NCBI RefSeq assembly: GCF_000519325.1
Contig: NZ_KI912613.1
Coordinates: forward strand, 487,023 to 551,022
Source: Patulibacter minatonensis DSM 18081
Lineage (GTDB): Bacteria; Actinomycetota; Thermoleophilia; Solirubrobacterales; Solirubrobacteraceae
Direction of reading: 5' to 3'
Length of the DNA stretch: 64,000 nt
Of the stretch, positions 1-8,557 are shown one piece after another (position 1 is the first letter of the stretch; each line of letters opens with the position of its first letter). Below the pieces are notes generated by a model that saw only the letters and a program-made list of their open reading frames with translations, ran no database searches and had not been told where the DNA came from. A program made the translations under genes and the position numbers.

Positions 1-1
1 G

Positions 2-301
2 ACCCACGTGCAGGACATCGCCGACGGCATCGTCACCGCGACCGGCCACGACGCCGGCCTGAACGAGGACTTCAACATCTCCGCCGGCGACGAGCGCACG
101 ATCGCCGACGTCTGCCGCGTCATCTGGGAGCAGTGCGGCCGCACCGACGAGCTCGTCTTCGAGCACCTCCCGACGTTCGACGTCGACGTCCAGCGCCGCT
201 GGCCCGACGTGTCGAAGGCCAAGCGCCTCCTGGACTGGGAGTCGCAGATCCCGCTCGACAAGGGCGTCGCGGACACCGTCGCCTGGTTGAGGACGGTCTG
301 A
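2..301 (+). CDS. NAD-dependent epimerase/dehydratase, C-terminal part (gene starts before the window)
   Basis: Only the last 99 codons are present, and the reading frame is open from the left edge. The segment carries the usual C-terminal features of extended SDR sugar epimerases/dehydratases: FNISAGDERTIADVCRVI is the conserved stretch in which the nucleotide-sugar binding lobe resumes. A D-x-S-KAKRLLDWE segment then matches the family's 'D-x-(S/T)-K-A-x-x-x-L-G-W' tail, followed by a short helix ending in WLRTV. The Rossmann domain and catalytic Tyr/Lys lie outside the window, so the substrate cannot be told. As the first gene of a glycosyltransferase-rich stretch it probably makes a nucleotide sugar for the polysaccharide built here. 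It ends 12 bp before the convergent FkbM methyltransferase gene. Confidence 0.8.
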   Translation, partial: THVQDIADGIVTATGHDAGLNEDFNISAGDERTIADVCRVIWEQCGRTDELVFEHLPTFDVDVQRRWPDVSKAKRLLDWESQIPLDKGVADTVAWLRTV

Positions 302-313
302 GCCGTCGCCCGC

Positions 314-1063
314 CTACGGGTGGGCGACGAAGAACCAGATCATCTCGGTGAAGAGTGCCTGGAACTCATCGCGAGACAACGGGCCGTTGCCGTCGATGTC
401 GAAGAGGCGGTAGCCGACCTCGCCGATCAGGAAGTCGTGGATGTCGGACGACGTCGCGCCGAAGTGCTCGCTGCCGCCGACGCCGTGCTCGAACGCGATC
501 GTCGGCCGGTCGCGCAGGAGGAGCTCCTTCGCGCCCTTCAGCACGCCGAGCTCGCCGCCCTCGACGTCGATCTTCACGAACGACACGCGGCGGTCGGGGT
601 CGACGACGTCGTCGAGGCGCTCCACGGCGACCTCGATCGTCTCCTTGTCGTCGCCGCCGTGCCCGCGGTCCCGCAGGCCGCTGAGCTCCGGGCTCTGCCG
701 GACGTGCGTGAACAACGCGGAACCGGCCTCGTCGGACACGGCTGCCTCGCGGACCTCGACGCCCGGGAAGCGCTCGCGGAGGATCTGCGCCTGCGCCGGG
801 AGGGGCTCGAACGCCAGGTGCGTGCCCTGCGGGGCGTACCGGACGATGTCCTGCAGGACGGTGCCGGTGTGGGCGCCGACGTCGACGCAGTTCGCGTCGA
901 CCGCCAGCCCGTGGGCGAGCAGCAATCCGAGGTTGACGTTGTCCTGGTTGTTGCGACGCGCGTGGCGGCTGACCAGCCGGTAGCCCCTGCGCAGGTGGTC
1001 TCCGACCCCCAGGCGGTCGGAGACCGTGGAGATGCGTTCGATCGTGCTGCCGGCGAGCGCCAT
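314..1063 (-). CDS. FkbM-family SAM-dependent methyltransferase
   Basis: This 249-residue protein has the FkbM methyltransferase fold. Motif I is DVGAHTG at residues 61-67 (SAM-binding loop), FEPLP follows about 25 residues later, and the family signature VKIDVEGGE is at 163-171. Members methylate hydroxyls on sugars or secondary metabolites, and within a polysaccharide locus O-methylation of a glycan is the likeliest role (inference). I chose the ATG at 1063. The frame stays open 18 codons further upstream, but that stretch is Arg/Pro-rich and unlike the family. The gene is convergent with the upstream epimerase fragment and lies downstream, on the same strand, of the FAD oxidase gene. The acceptor cannot be deduced. 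Confidence 0.85.
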   Translation of the reverse strand: MALAGSTIERISTVSDRLGVGDHLRRGYRLVSRHARRNNQDNVNLGLLLAHGLAVDANCVDVGAHTGTVLQDIVRYAPQGTHLAFEPLPAQAQILRERFPGVEVREAAVSDEAGSALFTHVRQSPELSGLRDRGHGGDDKETIEVAVERLDDVVDPDRRVSFVKIDVEGGELGVLKGAKELLLRDRPTIAFEHGVGGSEHFGATSSDIHDFLIGEVGYRLFDIDGNGPLSRDEFQALFTEMIWFFVAHP

Positions 1064-1151
1064 GTCGGGCCAACGGTATCGGGGGCGCCCCGGGCGGGAT
1101 GCACGCCGCGGCGCCACGTCCCCGCCACGGCGGATCCTGGTCGGCGGCGCC

Positions 1152-2567
1152 TCAGATCGCCTTGCCCGGGTTCATCGTCCCCGCCGGGTCCCAGGCGTCC
1201 TTGATCGCGCGGCCGAGGCCGCGGGCGTCGCCAAGCTCGGCGTCGAGGTGGGCCGTCTTCAGCAGGCCGACGCCGTGCTCGCCGGAGACCGTGCCGCCGA
1301 GCTCGAGGGCCAGGGCGACGATCGCGTCGAAGGCCGCCCGGGCGCGGAGGACGGCGTCGGCGTCGCGGTGGTCGTAGACGACGGTCGGGTGCATGTTGCC
1401 GTCGCCGGCGTGACCGAAGGTGCCGATCAGCACGTCGCGATCGACGGCGATCCGCTCGACGCCCGCGAGGAGCGCGGGGACCTGCGGCAGTGGGACGGCG
1501 ACGTCGTCGAGGAGGGTGGTGCCCTTGCGCTCGAGCGCCGGGTAGGCGAGCTGCCGGGCGACGGTGATCGCGCGTCCCTCGGCCTCGTCGTCGGAGACGA
1601 CCGAGAGCGTGGCCCCGGCGGCGTCGCAGAGCTCCTGGATCAGCTCGATCTCGCGCAGCCCCGCGTCCGCCCCGGCGTCGGACCGGGCGAACAGCACCGC
1701 GTGGACGTCGTCCTCGTAGCCGAGCGGCTCGAGCTCCTGCACCGCCTGCAGGGTCGTGCGGTCGAGCAGCTCGAGCATCGACGGCCGGACCCGGCGGACG
1801 ATCGCGGCGACGGCCTCCCCGGCGTCGACGAGCGACGAGAACGTCGCGGCCAGCGTCGACGACCGCGGCGGAGCGGGGAGCAGGCGGACGGTCGCCTCGG
1901 TGACGATGCCGAGCGTTCCCTCCGAGCCGCAGATGAGGCCCGCGAGGTCGTAGCCCGCGACCCCCTTGCGGGTGCGGTGGCCGACGCGCACGGCCCGGCC
2001 GTCGGCGAGCACGACCTCGCACGAGAGCAGCGCGTCGCGCGTGACGCCGTACTTCACGCAGCAGAGACCACCAGCGTTGGTGGCGATGTTGCCGCCGATC
2101 GTCGAGAACTCGCGGCTGGCCGGGTCCGGGGCGTACCAGAGGCCCTCGGCCGCCGCGGCCGTGCCGAGGACCGCGTTGACGACGCCCGGCTGGACCGTGG
2201 CGGTGAGGCCGGCGGCGTCGAGCTCGACGATCCGGTCCATCCGCTCGAGGCTGACGACGACGCACCCGTCGATCGCGTTGGCGCCGCCGCTGAGGCCCGA
2301 GCCGGCACCGCGCGGGACGACCGGGACCCCGTGGGCCGCCGCCGCGCGGACCGCGACCTGCACCTCGGCCGTCGTCGTCGGGCGGACGAGCGCGGCGGGC
2401 ATGCCGGCGGCCAGCAGGCCCGGCGCGGCCTGGTCGCGGCGGTAGGCCTCCAGCACGTCCGGGTCGGCGACCACGTCTCCCGCGCCGGCGAGGCCGGCGA
2501 GCAGCGTGGCCGACGGCGACCGCTGCCCCGGGAGCGCCGGACCGGGAGTCGTGTCCTCGGAGGCCAT
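1152..2567 (-). CDS. FAD-linked oxidase, glycolate oxidase subunit GlcD / D-lactate dehydrogenase type
   Basis: The 471-residue product has the standard two-part layout of the FAD-linked C-terminal oxidases (GlcD, D-2-hydroxyglutarate and D-lactate dehydrogenases). An N-terminal PCMH-type FAD domain contains VPRGAGSGLSGGA (pyrophosphate loop) and STIGGNIATNAGGL (flavin contact). The C-terminal cap carries GTFGHAGDGNMHP, with the metal-associated histidines, and SGEHGVGLLK. It ends in NPGKAI, the family's normal terminus, so the gene is full length. The probable reaction is oxidation of a D-2-hydroxyacid, passing electrons to a partner or quinone. No GlcE/GlcF genes adjoin it, which favours the single-subunit type. 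The ATG at 2567 fits the domain start. It sits between sugar genes without obvious pathway linkage. Confidence 0.88.
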   Translation of the reverse strand: MASEDTTPGPALPGQRSPSATLLAGLAGAGDVVADPDVLEAYRRDQAAPGLLAAGMPAALVRPTTTAEVQVAVRAAAAHGVPVVPRGAGSGLSGGANAIDGCVVVSLERMDRIVELDAAGLTATVQPGVVNAVLGTAAAAEGLWYAPDPASREFSTIGGNIATNAGGLCCVKYGVTRDALLSCEVVLADGRAVRVGHRTRKGVAGYDLAGLICGSEGTLGIVTEATVRLLPAPPRSSTLAATFSSLVDAGEAVAAIVRRVRPSMLELLDRTTLQAVQELEPLGYEDDVHAVLFARSDAGADAGLREIELIQELCDAAGATLSVVSDDEAEGRAITVARQLAYPALERKGTTLLDDVAVPLPQVPALLAGVERIAVDRDVLIGTFGHAGDGNMHPTVVYDHRDADAVLRARAAFDAIVALALELGGTVSGEHGVGLLKTAHLDAELGDARGLGRAIKDAWDPAGTMNPGKAI

Positions 2568-2601
2568 GGGGCCGAGCGTACGCCCCCGGCCCGGCGGGCC
2601 C

Positions 2602-3642
2602 TCAGCCCTGTGCGCGCCGGGCGTCCTGCGCCGCCTCGCGCTCGGCGGTGCCCGGGGCGTTCCAGGCCTCCCACGCGCCCTCGACCATCGCGCGGAGGTC
2701 GAGGCCGGGCTTCCAGCCGAAGTCCTCCTCGATGCGCCGGGCGGACCCGACGATCTTCGCCGGGTCGCCCGCGCGCCGGGGGGCGACGTCGTAGCCGAGG
2801 GCCTCCTCGCCGACGACGGAGAGGATCGTCTCGATGATCTGCCGGACGGAGACGCCCTCCCCGCGGCCCACGTTGTAGGCGGCGGCGAGCTCCGTGCCCT
2901 CGTCGAGCTGCACCGCCGCGCGCAGGTGCGCCTCGGCCAGGTCGACGACGTGGACGTAGTCGCGGACGCAGGAGCCGTCGGGCGTCGGGTAGTCGTCGCC
3001 GAAGACCTTCGGCCGCGCGCCGCGGGACAGCGCCCGGAAGACGAGCGGGAACAGGTTGTAGGGGCTGTGGTCGACGAGCGCGAGGACGCCGCCGTCGCCG
3101 GTGTCACGGACCGGGCCGGAGCCGACGACGTTGAAGTACCGCAGCGACGTGTGCTTGAGCTCGGGGCGTGCGACGGCCTGGTCGCGGATCAGCCACTCGC
3201 CGATGAGCTTCGACTCGCCGTACGGGCTCTCGGGCCGCTTCGGGGCGTCCTCGGCGACGATCTCGCCCTCCATCGTGCCGTAGGTCGCCGAGCTCGACGA
3301 GAACACGAGGCGGTCGACCCCGCGCGCCGCCATCTGCTCGAGGAGGACCCGGGTGCCTTCGACGTTGACGCGGTAGTAGTCGAGCGGCACGCGCGGCGAC
3401 TCCCCGGCGTACTTCAGGCCACCGAGGTGGACCACGCCCTCGACCGGCTGCGCGTCCAGGGCGCGGGCGACGTCGGCGGGATCCTCGAGCTTCCCCTCGT
3501 GGAGGGTCACGCCCGCGGGGACGAACTCGCGGAAGCCCGACGACAGGTCGTCGAGGACGACGACCTCGCGGTCCGCGGCCAGGAACGCCTGGACGATGTG
3601 GGAGCCGATGTATCCGGCACCGCCGGTGAGGAGCCACGCCAT
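2602..3642 (-). CDS. galE: UDP-glucose 4-epimerase
   Basis: The 346-residue extended short-chain dehydrogenase has the GalE hallmarks. The NAD-binding motif G-x-x-G-x-x-G is at residues 7-13 (TGGAGYIGSH). The catalytic pair is Y141-x-x-x-K145 in SPYGESK, with an upstream Ser-rich strand ending SSSSATYG, and SLRYFNVVGSGP is the substrate loop. DGSCVRDYVHVVDLAEAH is the diagnostic GalE segment, and the C-terminal FGWKP matches the usual F-G-W. It interconverts UDP-glucose and UDP-galactose (or the N-acetyl forms) in the cytoplasm and so supplies a hexose donor to the adjacent glycosyltransferases. The ATG at 3642 places the Rossmann motif at the normal distance. A Glu/Arg/Ala-rich tail of about 15 residues follows the fold. 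Confidence 0.92.
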   Translation of the reverse strand: MAWLLTGGAGYIGSHIVQAFLAADREVVVLDDLSSGFREFVPAGVTLHEGKLEDPADVARALDAQPVEGVVHLGGLKYAGESPRVPLDYYRVNVEGTRVLLEQMAARGVDRLVFSSSSATYGTMEGEIVAEDAPKRPESPYGESKLIGEWLIRDQAVARPELKHTSLRYFNVVGSGPVRDTGDGGVLALVDHSPYNLFPLVFRALSRGARPKVFGDDYPTPDGSCVRDYVHVVDLAEAHLRAAVQLDEGTELAAAYNVGRGEGVSVRQIIETILSVVGEEALGYDVAPRRAGDPAKIVGSARRIEEDFGWKPGLDLRAMVEGAWEAWNAPGTAEREAAQDARRAQG

Positions 3643-3701
3643 GCGCCGCAGTCTAGGCGGGGAGCCTGGGGGCTTCCTGTGCTGGTCGGCGCCGCCCGCG
3701 G

Positions 3702-4823
3702 TCAGGCGCCGGTCGCGGCGGCGTAGAGCGCCCGGAGCCGGTCGGCGACGATCGCGGGGTCCGTCGTCCCGCGGGCGTGGTCGCGCTGCCGCGCACCGGC
3801 GGCGGCGTCGCCGGCCAACCGGTCCCAAGCGGCGGCGAGGGCCTGCGCGTCCCCCGGCGGGACGCGTGCGTCGTCGGGGACGAGCTCGCGGAGCGCCCCG
3901 ACGTCGGAGGCGACGACCGGCAGGCCCCGCAGCATCGCCTCCGCCGCGGCGAGCCCGAACGTCTCGTGGGCCAGCGAGGGCACGAGCTCGACCGCCGCCC
4001 GTGCCCGCAGGGCGTCGAGCCCGGCGCGGTCCAGGCGGCCGGCGAACGTCACGTGCGGCAGGTCGGCCGCGGCGGCCCGCAGCTCGTCCTCCAGCGGCCC
4101 GGTGTTCGCGACCACGAGCGGGCGCCCGGTGATCCGCGCCGCGGCGATCGCCGTCGCGGTGCCCTTCTCCGGCGCCAGTCGGCCCGCCACGACCGCCGGG
4201 CCGGACGGGTCCGGATCCACGGGCGGCCCGGCCTGCACCGGGTGGGGCACGACGTGGGTGCGGTCCTCCGGCAGGCCGGCGCCGAGGTCGTGGAGCCGGC
4301 GGAGCGCCGCGACGCTCGGCACCGCGATCGCCTCGGCCCCCGCGACGAGCGGCCGTCGCTGCAGCGCGAGCCCGGCGGCGTAGACCGCGCCCTCCGCCCG
4401 ACCGCCGCGGCACCGGTGCCGGAGCCCGGGACGGGTGTCCCCCGCGTGGCACAGGGAGCAGTCCTCCCCGTCGCGGACGCACGTCCCGACCGCGCAGACG
4501 AGACGGTAGTTGTGGAGCTGCAGCACGACCCGCGCGCCGCCGGCCCGTGCCGCCCGGAGCGCGCGGGCGCCGAACGTCGGGTGCACGTTGTGGGCGTGGA
4601 CGATGCGGGCCCCGGTGCGGCGGACCTCCCGCACGACCTCGTCGGGGTCCAGGCCCCCGCGGAGCAGGCCGGCCGCCGCACGGGCGCCGGAGATCGCGGT
4701 CGAGTCGCGCTCCAGGAGCGCCGTCTCCTCGCCCAGGACGTCCTCGGTCAGGCGGCGCAGCGCGGCGATCGCGGGCTCCTCCCCGCCGAGCGTGCGGTAG
4801 CGGTGGTGCAGGTGGAGGATCAC
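3702..4823 (-). CDS. Family 4 glycosyltransferase with cysteine-rich insertion
   Basis: This 373-residue GT-B enzyme belongs to GT4. The acceptor half begins MILHLHHRYRTLGGEE and contains VHAHNVHPTFG. The donor half begins VVAGRLAPEKG and carries the E-x-F-G-x-x-x-x-E signature in HETFGLAAAEAM, which binds the nucleotide sugar. Residues from about 120 hold five cysteines (CAVGTC, CSLC and a following HRC), a pattern I recall from a GT4 subgroup in polysaccharide loci; it may bind zinc or be structural. It is cytoplasmic, retaining, and of unknown donor. It lies 59 bp upstream of galE on the same strand and 13 bp downstream of the DUF6314-like gene, so co-transcription is likely. Confidence 0.88.
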   Translation of the reverse strand: MILHLHHRYRTLGGEEPAIAALRRLTEDVLGEETALLERDSTAISGARAAAGLLRGGLDPDEVVREVRRTGARIVHAHNVHPTFGARALRAARAGGARVVLQLHNYRLVCAVGTCVRDGEDCSLCHAGDTRPGLRHRCRGGRAEGAVYAAGLALQRRPLVAGAEAIAVPSVAALRRLHDLGAGLPEDRTHVVPHPVQAGPPVDPDPSGPAVVAGRLAPEKGTATAIAAARITGRPLVVANTGPLEDELRAAAADLPHVTFAGRLDRAGLDALRARAAVELVPSLAHETFGLAAAEAMLRGLPVVASDVGALRELVPDDARVPPGDAQALAAAWDRLAGDAAAGARQRDHARGTTDPAIVADRLRALYAAATGA

Positions 4824-4836
4824 CGCGGCACGCGTC

Positions 4837-5283
4837 TCACCGCGTGTACCGTGTGAGGATCGTGTGGTCCTTCGTCGGGCCGGTCACGCGCCACGAGACG
4901 ACCATCAGGCCCTCGTGCTCGACCCGGACCCACCCGGCGTAGTGGTCCTCGCCGCACGGGTGGTCGACCGGGCACGAGCCGCCGCGCAGGTCGAGCGGGT
5001 GGAACGGGCGGCCGTCGTCGAAGCGGACCTCCCACGGCGCCGGGCCCGACCGCGCCGGGACGATCGCCATCGTGCGGGTGGCGCTGCCCTCGAACGTCCC
5101 GAGCCGGAGCGTGCCCCGCTCGACCCACGAGAGCCCCTGGTCCTGCAGGAGGAACGTGGCCGTGCCGGTGAAGCGCCCGTCCTCGCGGGCACGACCGTCG
5201 TGGACCTGACGATCGATCTGCCAGACCCCGGGGAGGAACGTCCGTGGATCGGCCACCGCGACGGTGGGGGCGGGCGCGCGCAT
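4837..5283 (-). CDS. DUF6314-family protein (unknown function)
   Basis: The 148-residue protein resembles the DUF6314 family: a lipocalin-like antiparallel barrel beginning FLPGVWQIDRQVHD, a central segment with FLLQDQGLSWVERGTLRLG, and a C-terminal YAGWVRVEHEGLMVVSWRVTGPTKD before the last Tyr. A pair of cysteines (C-P-V-D-H-P-C) near residue 107 may bind a metal. There is no signal peptide. The function of the family is unknown to me. The start chosen is the ATG at 5283. An AGGAGG sits directly against it with no spacing, which is unusual, so the true start could differ by a few codons. Only 25 bp separate it from the divergent GT2 gene, so the two must share overlapping promoters. Confidence 0.72.
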   Translation of the reverse strand: MRAPAPTVAVADPRTFLPGVWQIDRQVHDGRAREDGRFTGTATFLLQDQGLSWVERGTLRLGTFEGSATRTMAIVPARSGPAPWEVRFDDGRPFHPLDLRGGSCPVDHPCGEDHYAGWVRVEHEGLMVVSWRVTGPTKDHTILTRYTR

Positions 5284-5308
5284 CCTCCTGAGCGTACGCT
5301 GGCGGGCC

Positions 5309-7015
5309 GTGGAACGACTGAGCGTCACGGTCGCGATCCCCACCACGGGTCGCCCGGACTCCCTGGACGTGGCGCTCCGGTCGGTGCTGCCGCAGGCGCA
5401 GGAGCTGGGCGCCACGGTCCTCGTCGTCGACGACGGGCCGTCCGAGGCGACCCGGGCCGTCGCCGCGGCGCACGGCGTCCGCTGCCTGACCCATCCCCGC
5501 CGGCGCGGCCTGAACGCGTCGCGCAACGCCGCGATCGACGCGACCGACGCGGACCTCGTCTGCCTGCTCGACGACGACGTGGCGGTCGACGACGGGTGGT
5601 TGCGGGCCCTGGTGGACGCCGCCACGACCGACCCGGAGGTGGGTGCGCTCGGCGGCCCGGTGCGGCTCGACCTGGAGGGCCGGCCCGACACCGCCGCCGA
5701 GCGCCGGATGCCCGCGATCAGCCGGCTGGTGCTCGACCCCGACGTCGACCAGGACACCGACCGGCTGTGGGGCGCCAACCTGGCCGTCCGCCGCACCGCC
5801 GTCGAGCGGATCGGACCGTTCGACCCGACGCACACGATGAGCAGCGGCGACGAGGAGGAGTGGCTGCGTCGTCTCCGCGGGGCCGGCGGGCGGATCCGCT
5901 ACGTCGCTGCCGCCGGGGTCCGCCACCGCCGCACGGGCGACGACGCCGGCACCGCGGCCCTTTCCCGCGCCCAATACCACCGCGGTCGCGCCACCCGGCT
6001 GGCCGACCAGCGCGCCGGGCGCGCCCCCGGGATCGCCGGCGAGCTGCGGACCGTGGCCGCCAACCTCCTGGGCCTCGCCCGCCACCGCGACGCGCCGCAC
6101 CGGTGGACGACCGCCCACGCCGCGGGACGCCTGCGGGAGGCGCTGCTCGGCTACGCCCCGCCGCCGGCCCCCGACGGGCCGTGGACCCCGGGGATCGAGG
6201 ACGCGTTCGCCGGCACGAGCGGCCACGTGGCCGGCCGACGCGCCGCGGTGCTGCGCACCCACGACCGCTGGCTGGACCTGCGCCTGCGTGCGGCCCGCAC
6301 CGACCGGGCGCTCGAGCGGCTCGCGGCGAGCACCCCGCGCCGCCGGATCCTCGTCGTGGTCCCCGCGCGGCCGAAGAACGCGGCGATCGTCGACGCGCTG
6401 CGGGAGCACCTGCGCTCCGACCGCCACGACGTCGAGCTGCGGATCGAGGACCCGGCCGGCCGGGCGCGGTTCGCCGTCGTCGAGCAGGCCGCCGCGGGTG
6501 CCCCGGACGCCGACTGGCTCCTGATCGTCGACGACGACGTCGCGCTGCCCGGCGGCCGCGTCCCGTGGATCGACCGTTTCGTCGGGCTCCTCGACGCCGC
6601 GGGCCTGGACCTCGCGCAGCCGGCGCACCGCAGGCACGGGCACGCCGCGTGGGAGGTCACCCGCCGGGTGCCCGGCGCCGTCTGGCGCGAGACGACGTTC
6701 GTCGAGATCGGCCCGGTGACCGCGATCTCGCGGCGCGCCGCCGACGTCCTCCTGCCGTTCCCGGACGGGACCGGGATGGGCTGGGGCCTCGACGCGCACT
6801 GGGCCGCCGTCGCAGCCGACCAGGGCTGGCGGCTGGGCGTCGTCGACGCCCTGCCCGTCGACCACACGCTCGCACCCGCCGGCTCGGGCTACGACCCGGA
6901 AGGGGCGCGCGCCGCCGCCGGCGCGCTGCTCGAGGACCGCCCGTGGATCCCCCGCTGGGAGGTCCGCACGGTCGCGCGGCACGACGCCGTGCCGCCACCG
7001 CGCGCCACGCGCTGA
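5309..7015 (+). CDS. Two-domain glycosyltransferase (GT2 plus second GT-A-like domain)
   Basis: The 568-residue protein contains two nucleotide-sugar-binding GT-A-like units. Residues 1-230 are a clear GT2 domain: VAIPTTGRPDSL, VLVVDDG, the N-A-A-I-D helix, the metal motif LLDDDV, and GPFDP-x-x-x-MSSGDEEEW as the acceptor/base region. Residues about 345-545 form a second unit with ILVVVPARPKN, its own acidic motif LIVDDDVALP, and MGWGLDAHWAAVA, reminiscent of GT-A-like DUF families. A roughly 100-residue linker is Arg/Ala rich. A bifunctional enzyme adding two sugars, or one active and one recognition domain, are both possible. The start is the GTG at 5309, immediately before the first strand. 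Its nearest neighbour is the divergent DUF6314-like gene. Confidence 0.82.
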   Translation: MERLSVTVAIPTTGRPDSLDVALRSVLPQAQELGATVLVVDDGPSEATRAVAAAHGVRCLTHPRRRGLNASRNAAIDATDADLVCLLDDDVAVDDGWLRALVDAATTDPEVGALGGPVRLDLEGRPDTAAERRMPAISRLVLDPDVDQDTDRLWGANLAVRRTAVERIGPFDPTHTMSSGDEEEWLRRLRGAGGRIRYVAAAGVRHRRTGDDAGTAALSRAQYHRGRATRLADQRAGRAPGIAGELRTVAANLLGLARHRDAPHRWTTAHAAGRLREALLGYAPPPAPDGPWTPGIEDAFAGTSGHVAGRRAAVLRTHDRWLDLRLRAARTDRALERLAASTPRRRILVVVPARPKNAAIVDALREHLRSDRHDVELRIEDPAGRARFAVVEQAAAGAPDADWLLIVDDDVALPGGRVPWIDRFVGLLDAAGLDLAQPAHRRHGHAAWEVTRRVPGAVWRETTFVEIGPVTAISRRAADVLLPFPDGTGMGWGLDAHWAAVAADQGWRLGVVDALPVDHTLAPAGSGYDPEGARAAAGALLEDRPWIPRWEVRTVARHDAVPPPRATR

Positions 7016-7089
7016 GCACCCGACGTTCACGCCGCGGCCACCCGGCCGTCACGGACCCGCGGCCCGGCGTCTCGTAGGCTCCCCGGGAC

Positions 7090-8550
7090 GTGTCCGCCGT
7101 CCCCTCCCCCACGACGCGCGACCCCGAGCGCCCGCTGCGGGTGTGCGTGGTGGCCGAGTTCTACCCGCGGGCCGACGACCCGGTCCTCGGCGTCTGGGCC
7201 CATCGCCAGGCGGTCGCGGCCCGCGACGCCGGGGTCGACGTGCGGGTCCTCGTGCTCCACCGTCCCGTCCCCCCGCGGGCGACGCGCAGACGCGACCTCC
7301 TCCGCGTCCTGCGTCGCATGCGCGCGCAACCGAAGGAGACGGTCCTCGACGGCATCCCGGTCTCCTACGTGCGGTTCCACAGCCCGCCGCGGGGCCGCTC
7401 GTACGGCAGCTGGGGCCGCTGGGCCGCCCGCCCGCTGCGCCGCGCGATGCGTCGGCTGCACCGCGAGTGGGCGTTCGACGTCGTCCACGCCCACAACGCC
7501 GTCCCGGCGGGGGACGCGGTCCGCCGGGCCTGCGCGACGGGGCGCCTCGCCGACGTGCCGGTGATCGTCTCCGTGCACGGCGGGGACGTCTACTTCACGG
7601 CCGGCCGGTCCCCCGAGGGCGAGCGGGCGGTGCGGGACTCGTTCGGGGCGGCCGCGCTCGTCCTCGCCAACAGCGCCGGCACGGCCGACCGCTGCCACGA
7701 CCTCGGCGCGGAGCGCACCCGGGTCGTCCGGCTCGGCACCGACCTCCCCGACCCCGACGCCGTCGAGCGCTGGCACCGTGGCCGCACGTGGACCGCCCCG
7801 ACCCGCGAGGTCGGTCCGGTCGGCGAGGAGGTCGCCCCGCGACGCGCCCGCGGCCGCTGGGGGCACGGCCCGGTCCTGCGGCCCGTCGACGTGATCGTCC
7901 CCGAGCCGCGCCTCGTCACTGTCGCGCACGTCGTCCCCCGCAAGCGCCACGAGGACGTCGTCCGCGCGCTGTGGGTGCTCCGCGACCGCCATCCCGGCGC
8001 CCGGTACCGCGTGATCGGGGACGGCCCGGAGCGCCCGGCGCTCGCCCGGCTGGCCGCGGAGCTCGGCGTCGACGACCGGATCGAGTGGCGCGGGCAGCTC
8101 CCGCACGAGGAGGCGATGGAGACCGCCCGCGAGGCCGACCTCTTCGTGATGCCGTCCGTCGACGAGGCGTTCGGGGTCGCGTACGTCGAGGCGATGGCGT
8201 CGGCGATGCCGGTGGTCGCGGCGCTGGGCGAGCCCGGTCCGCAGGAGATCTCGGCGGTCGGCGACGGGATCGTGCTCGTGCCCCCCGGCGACGTCGCCGC
8301 GCTGGCGCGGGCGCTCGACGCGCTGCTCAGCGACCCCTCCCGGCGGCGGGTGCTCGGCCTGGCCGCGCGCCGCACGGTCGCCGAGTCGTTCACGTGGGAG
8401 CGCTGCGGCCGCCAGACCCTCCGTGCCTACCGCGGCGTCGTCGACGGCGGGCAGTCGGACCTCGCCATCGGCCGTCCCGGGGGCCGTCCCGCCGCGGCGT
8501 CCCGGTACGGCACGACGACGACCCCCGCCGGGGACCCGCAGGGGCGATGA
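7090..8550 (+). CDS. Family 4 glycosyltransferase
   Basis: The 486-residue GT-B protein has all GT4 landmarks. The N-lobe begins RVCVVAEFYPRADDPVLGVW, the motif typical of GT4 enzymes with an E-F-(P/Y) loop. It continues with DVVHAHNAVPAGD and PVIVSVHGGDVYF, where the donor/acceptor cleft lies. The C-lobe has VTVAHVVPRKRHEDVV, VIGDGPERP and VDEAFGVAYVEAMASAMPVV, the last being the E-x-F-G-x-x-x-x-E motif. The final 45 residues after the closing helix are Gly/Pro/Thr rich and probably disordered. The GTG at 7090 is used; no better start precedes the first strand. The stop lies 7 bp before the next GT's start, so the two are co-transcribed. Confidence 0.88.
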   Translation: MSAVPSPTTRDPERPLRVCVVAEFYPRADDPVLGVWAHRQAVAARDAGVDVRVLVLHRPVPPRATRRRDLLRVLRRMRAQPKETVLDGIPVSYVRFHSPPRGRSYGSWGRWAARPLRRAMRRLHREWAFDVVHAHNAVPAGDAVRRACATGRLADVPVIVSVHGGDVYFTAGRSPEGERAVRDSFGAAALVLANSAGTADRCHDLGAERTRVVRLGTDLPDPDAVERWHRGRTWTAPTREVGPVGEEVAPRRARGRWGHGPVLRPVDVIVPEPRLVTVAHVVPRKRHEDVVRALWVLRDRHPGARYRVIGDGPERPALARLAAELGVDDRIEWRGQLPHEEAMETAREADLFVMPSVDEAFGVAYVEAMASAMPVVAALGEPGPQEISAVGDGIVLVPPGDVAALARALDALLSDPSRRRVLGLAARRTVAESFTWERCGRQTLRAYRGVVDGGQSDLAIGRPGGRPAAASRYGTTTTPAGDPQGR

Positions 8551-8557
8551 TCCGACC

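Noticed and set aside
2568..4482. A fused FAD-oxidase or longer GalE protein
   Set aside because: Frames stay open upstream of both genes, but the upstream parts are Arg/Ala/Pro-rich antisense-like sequence; internal ATGs at the domain starts are the real ones.
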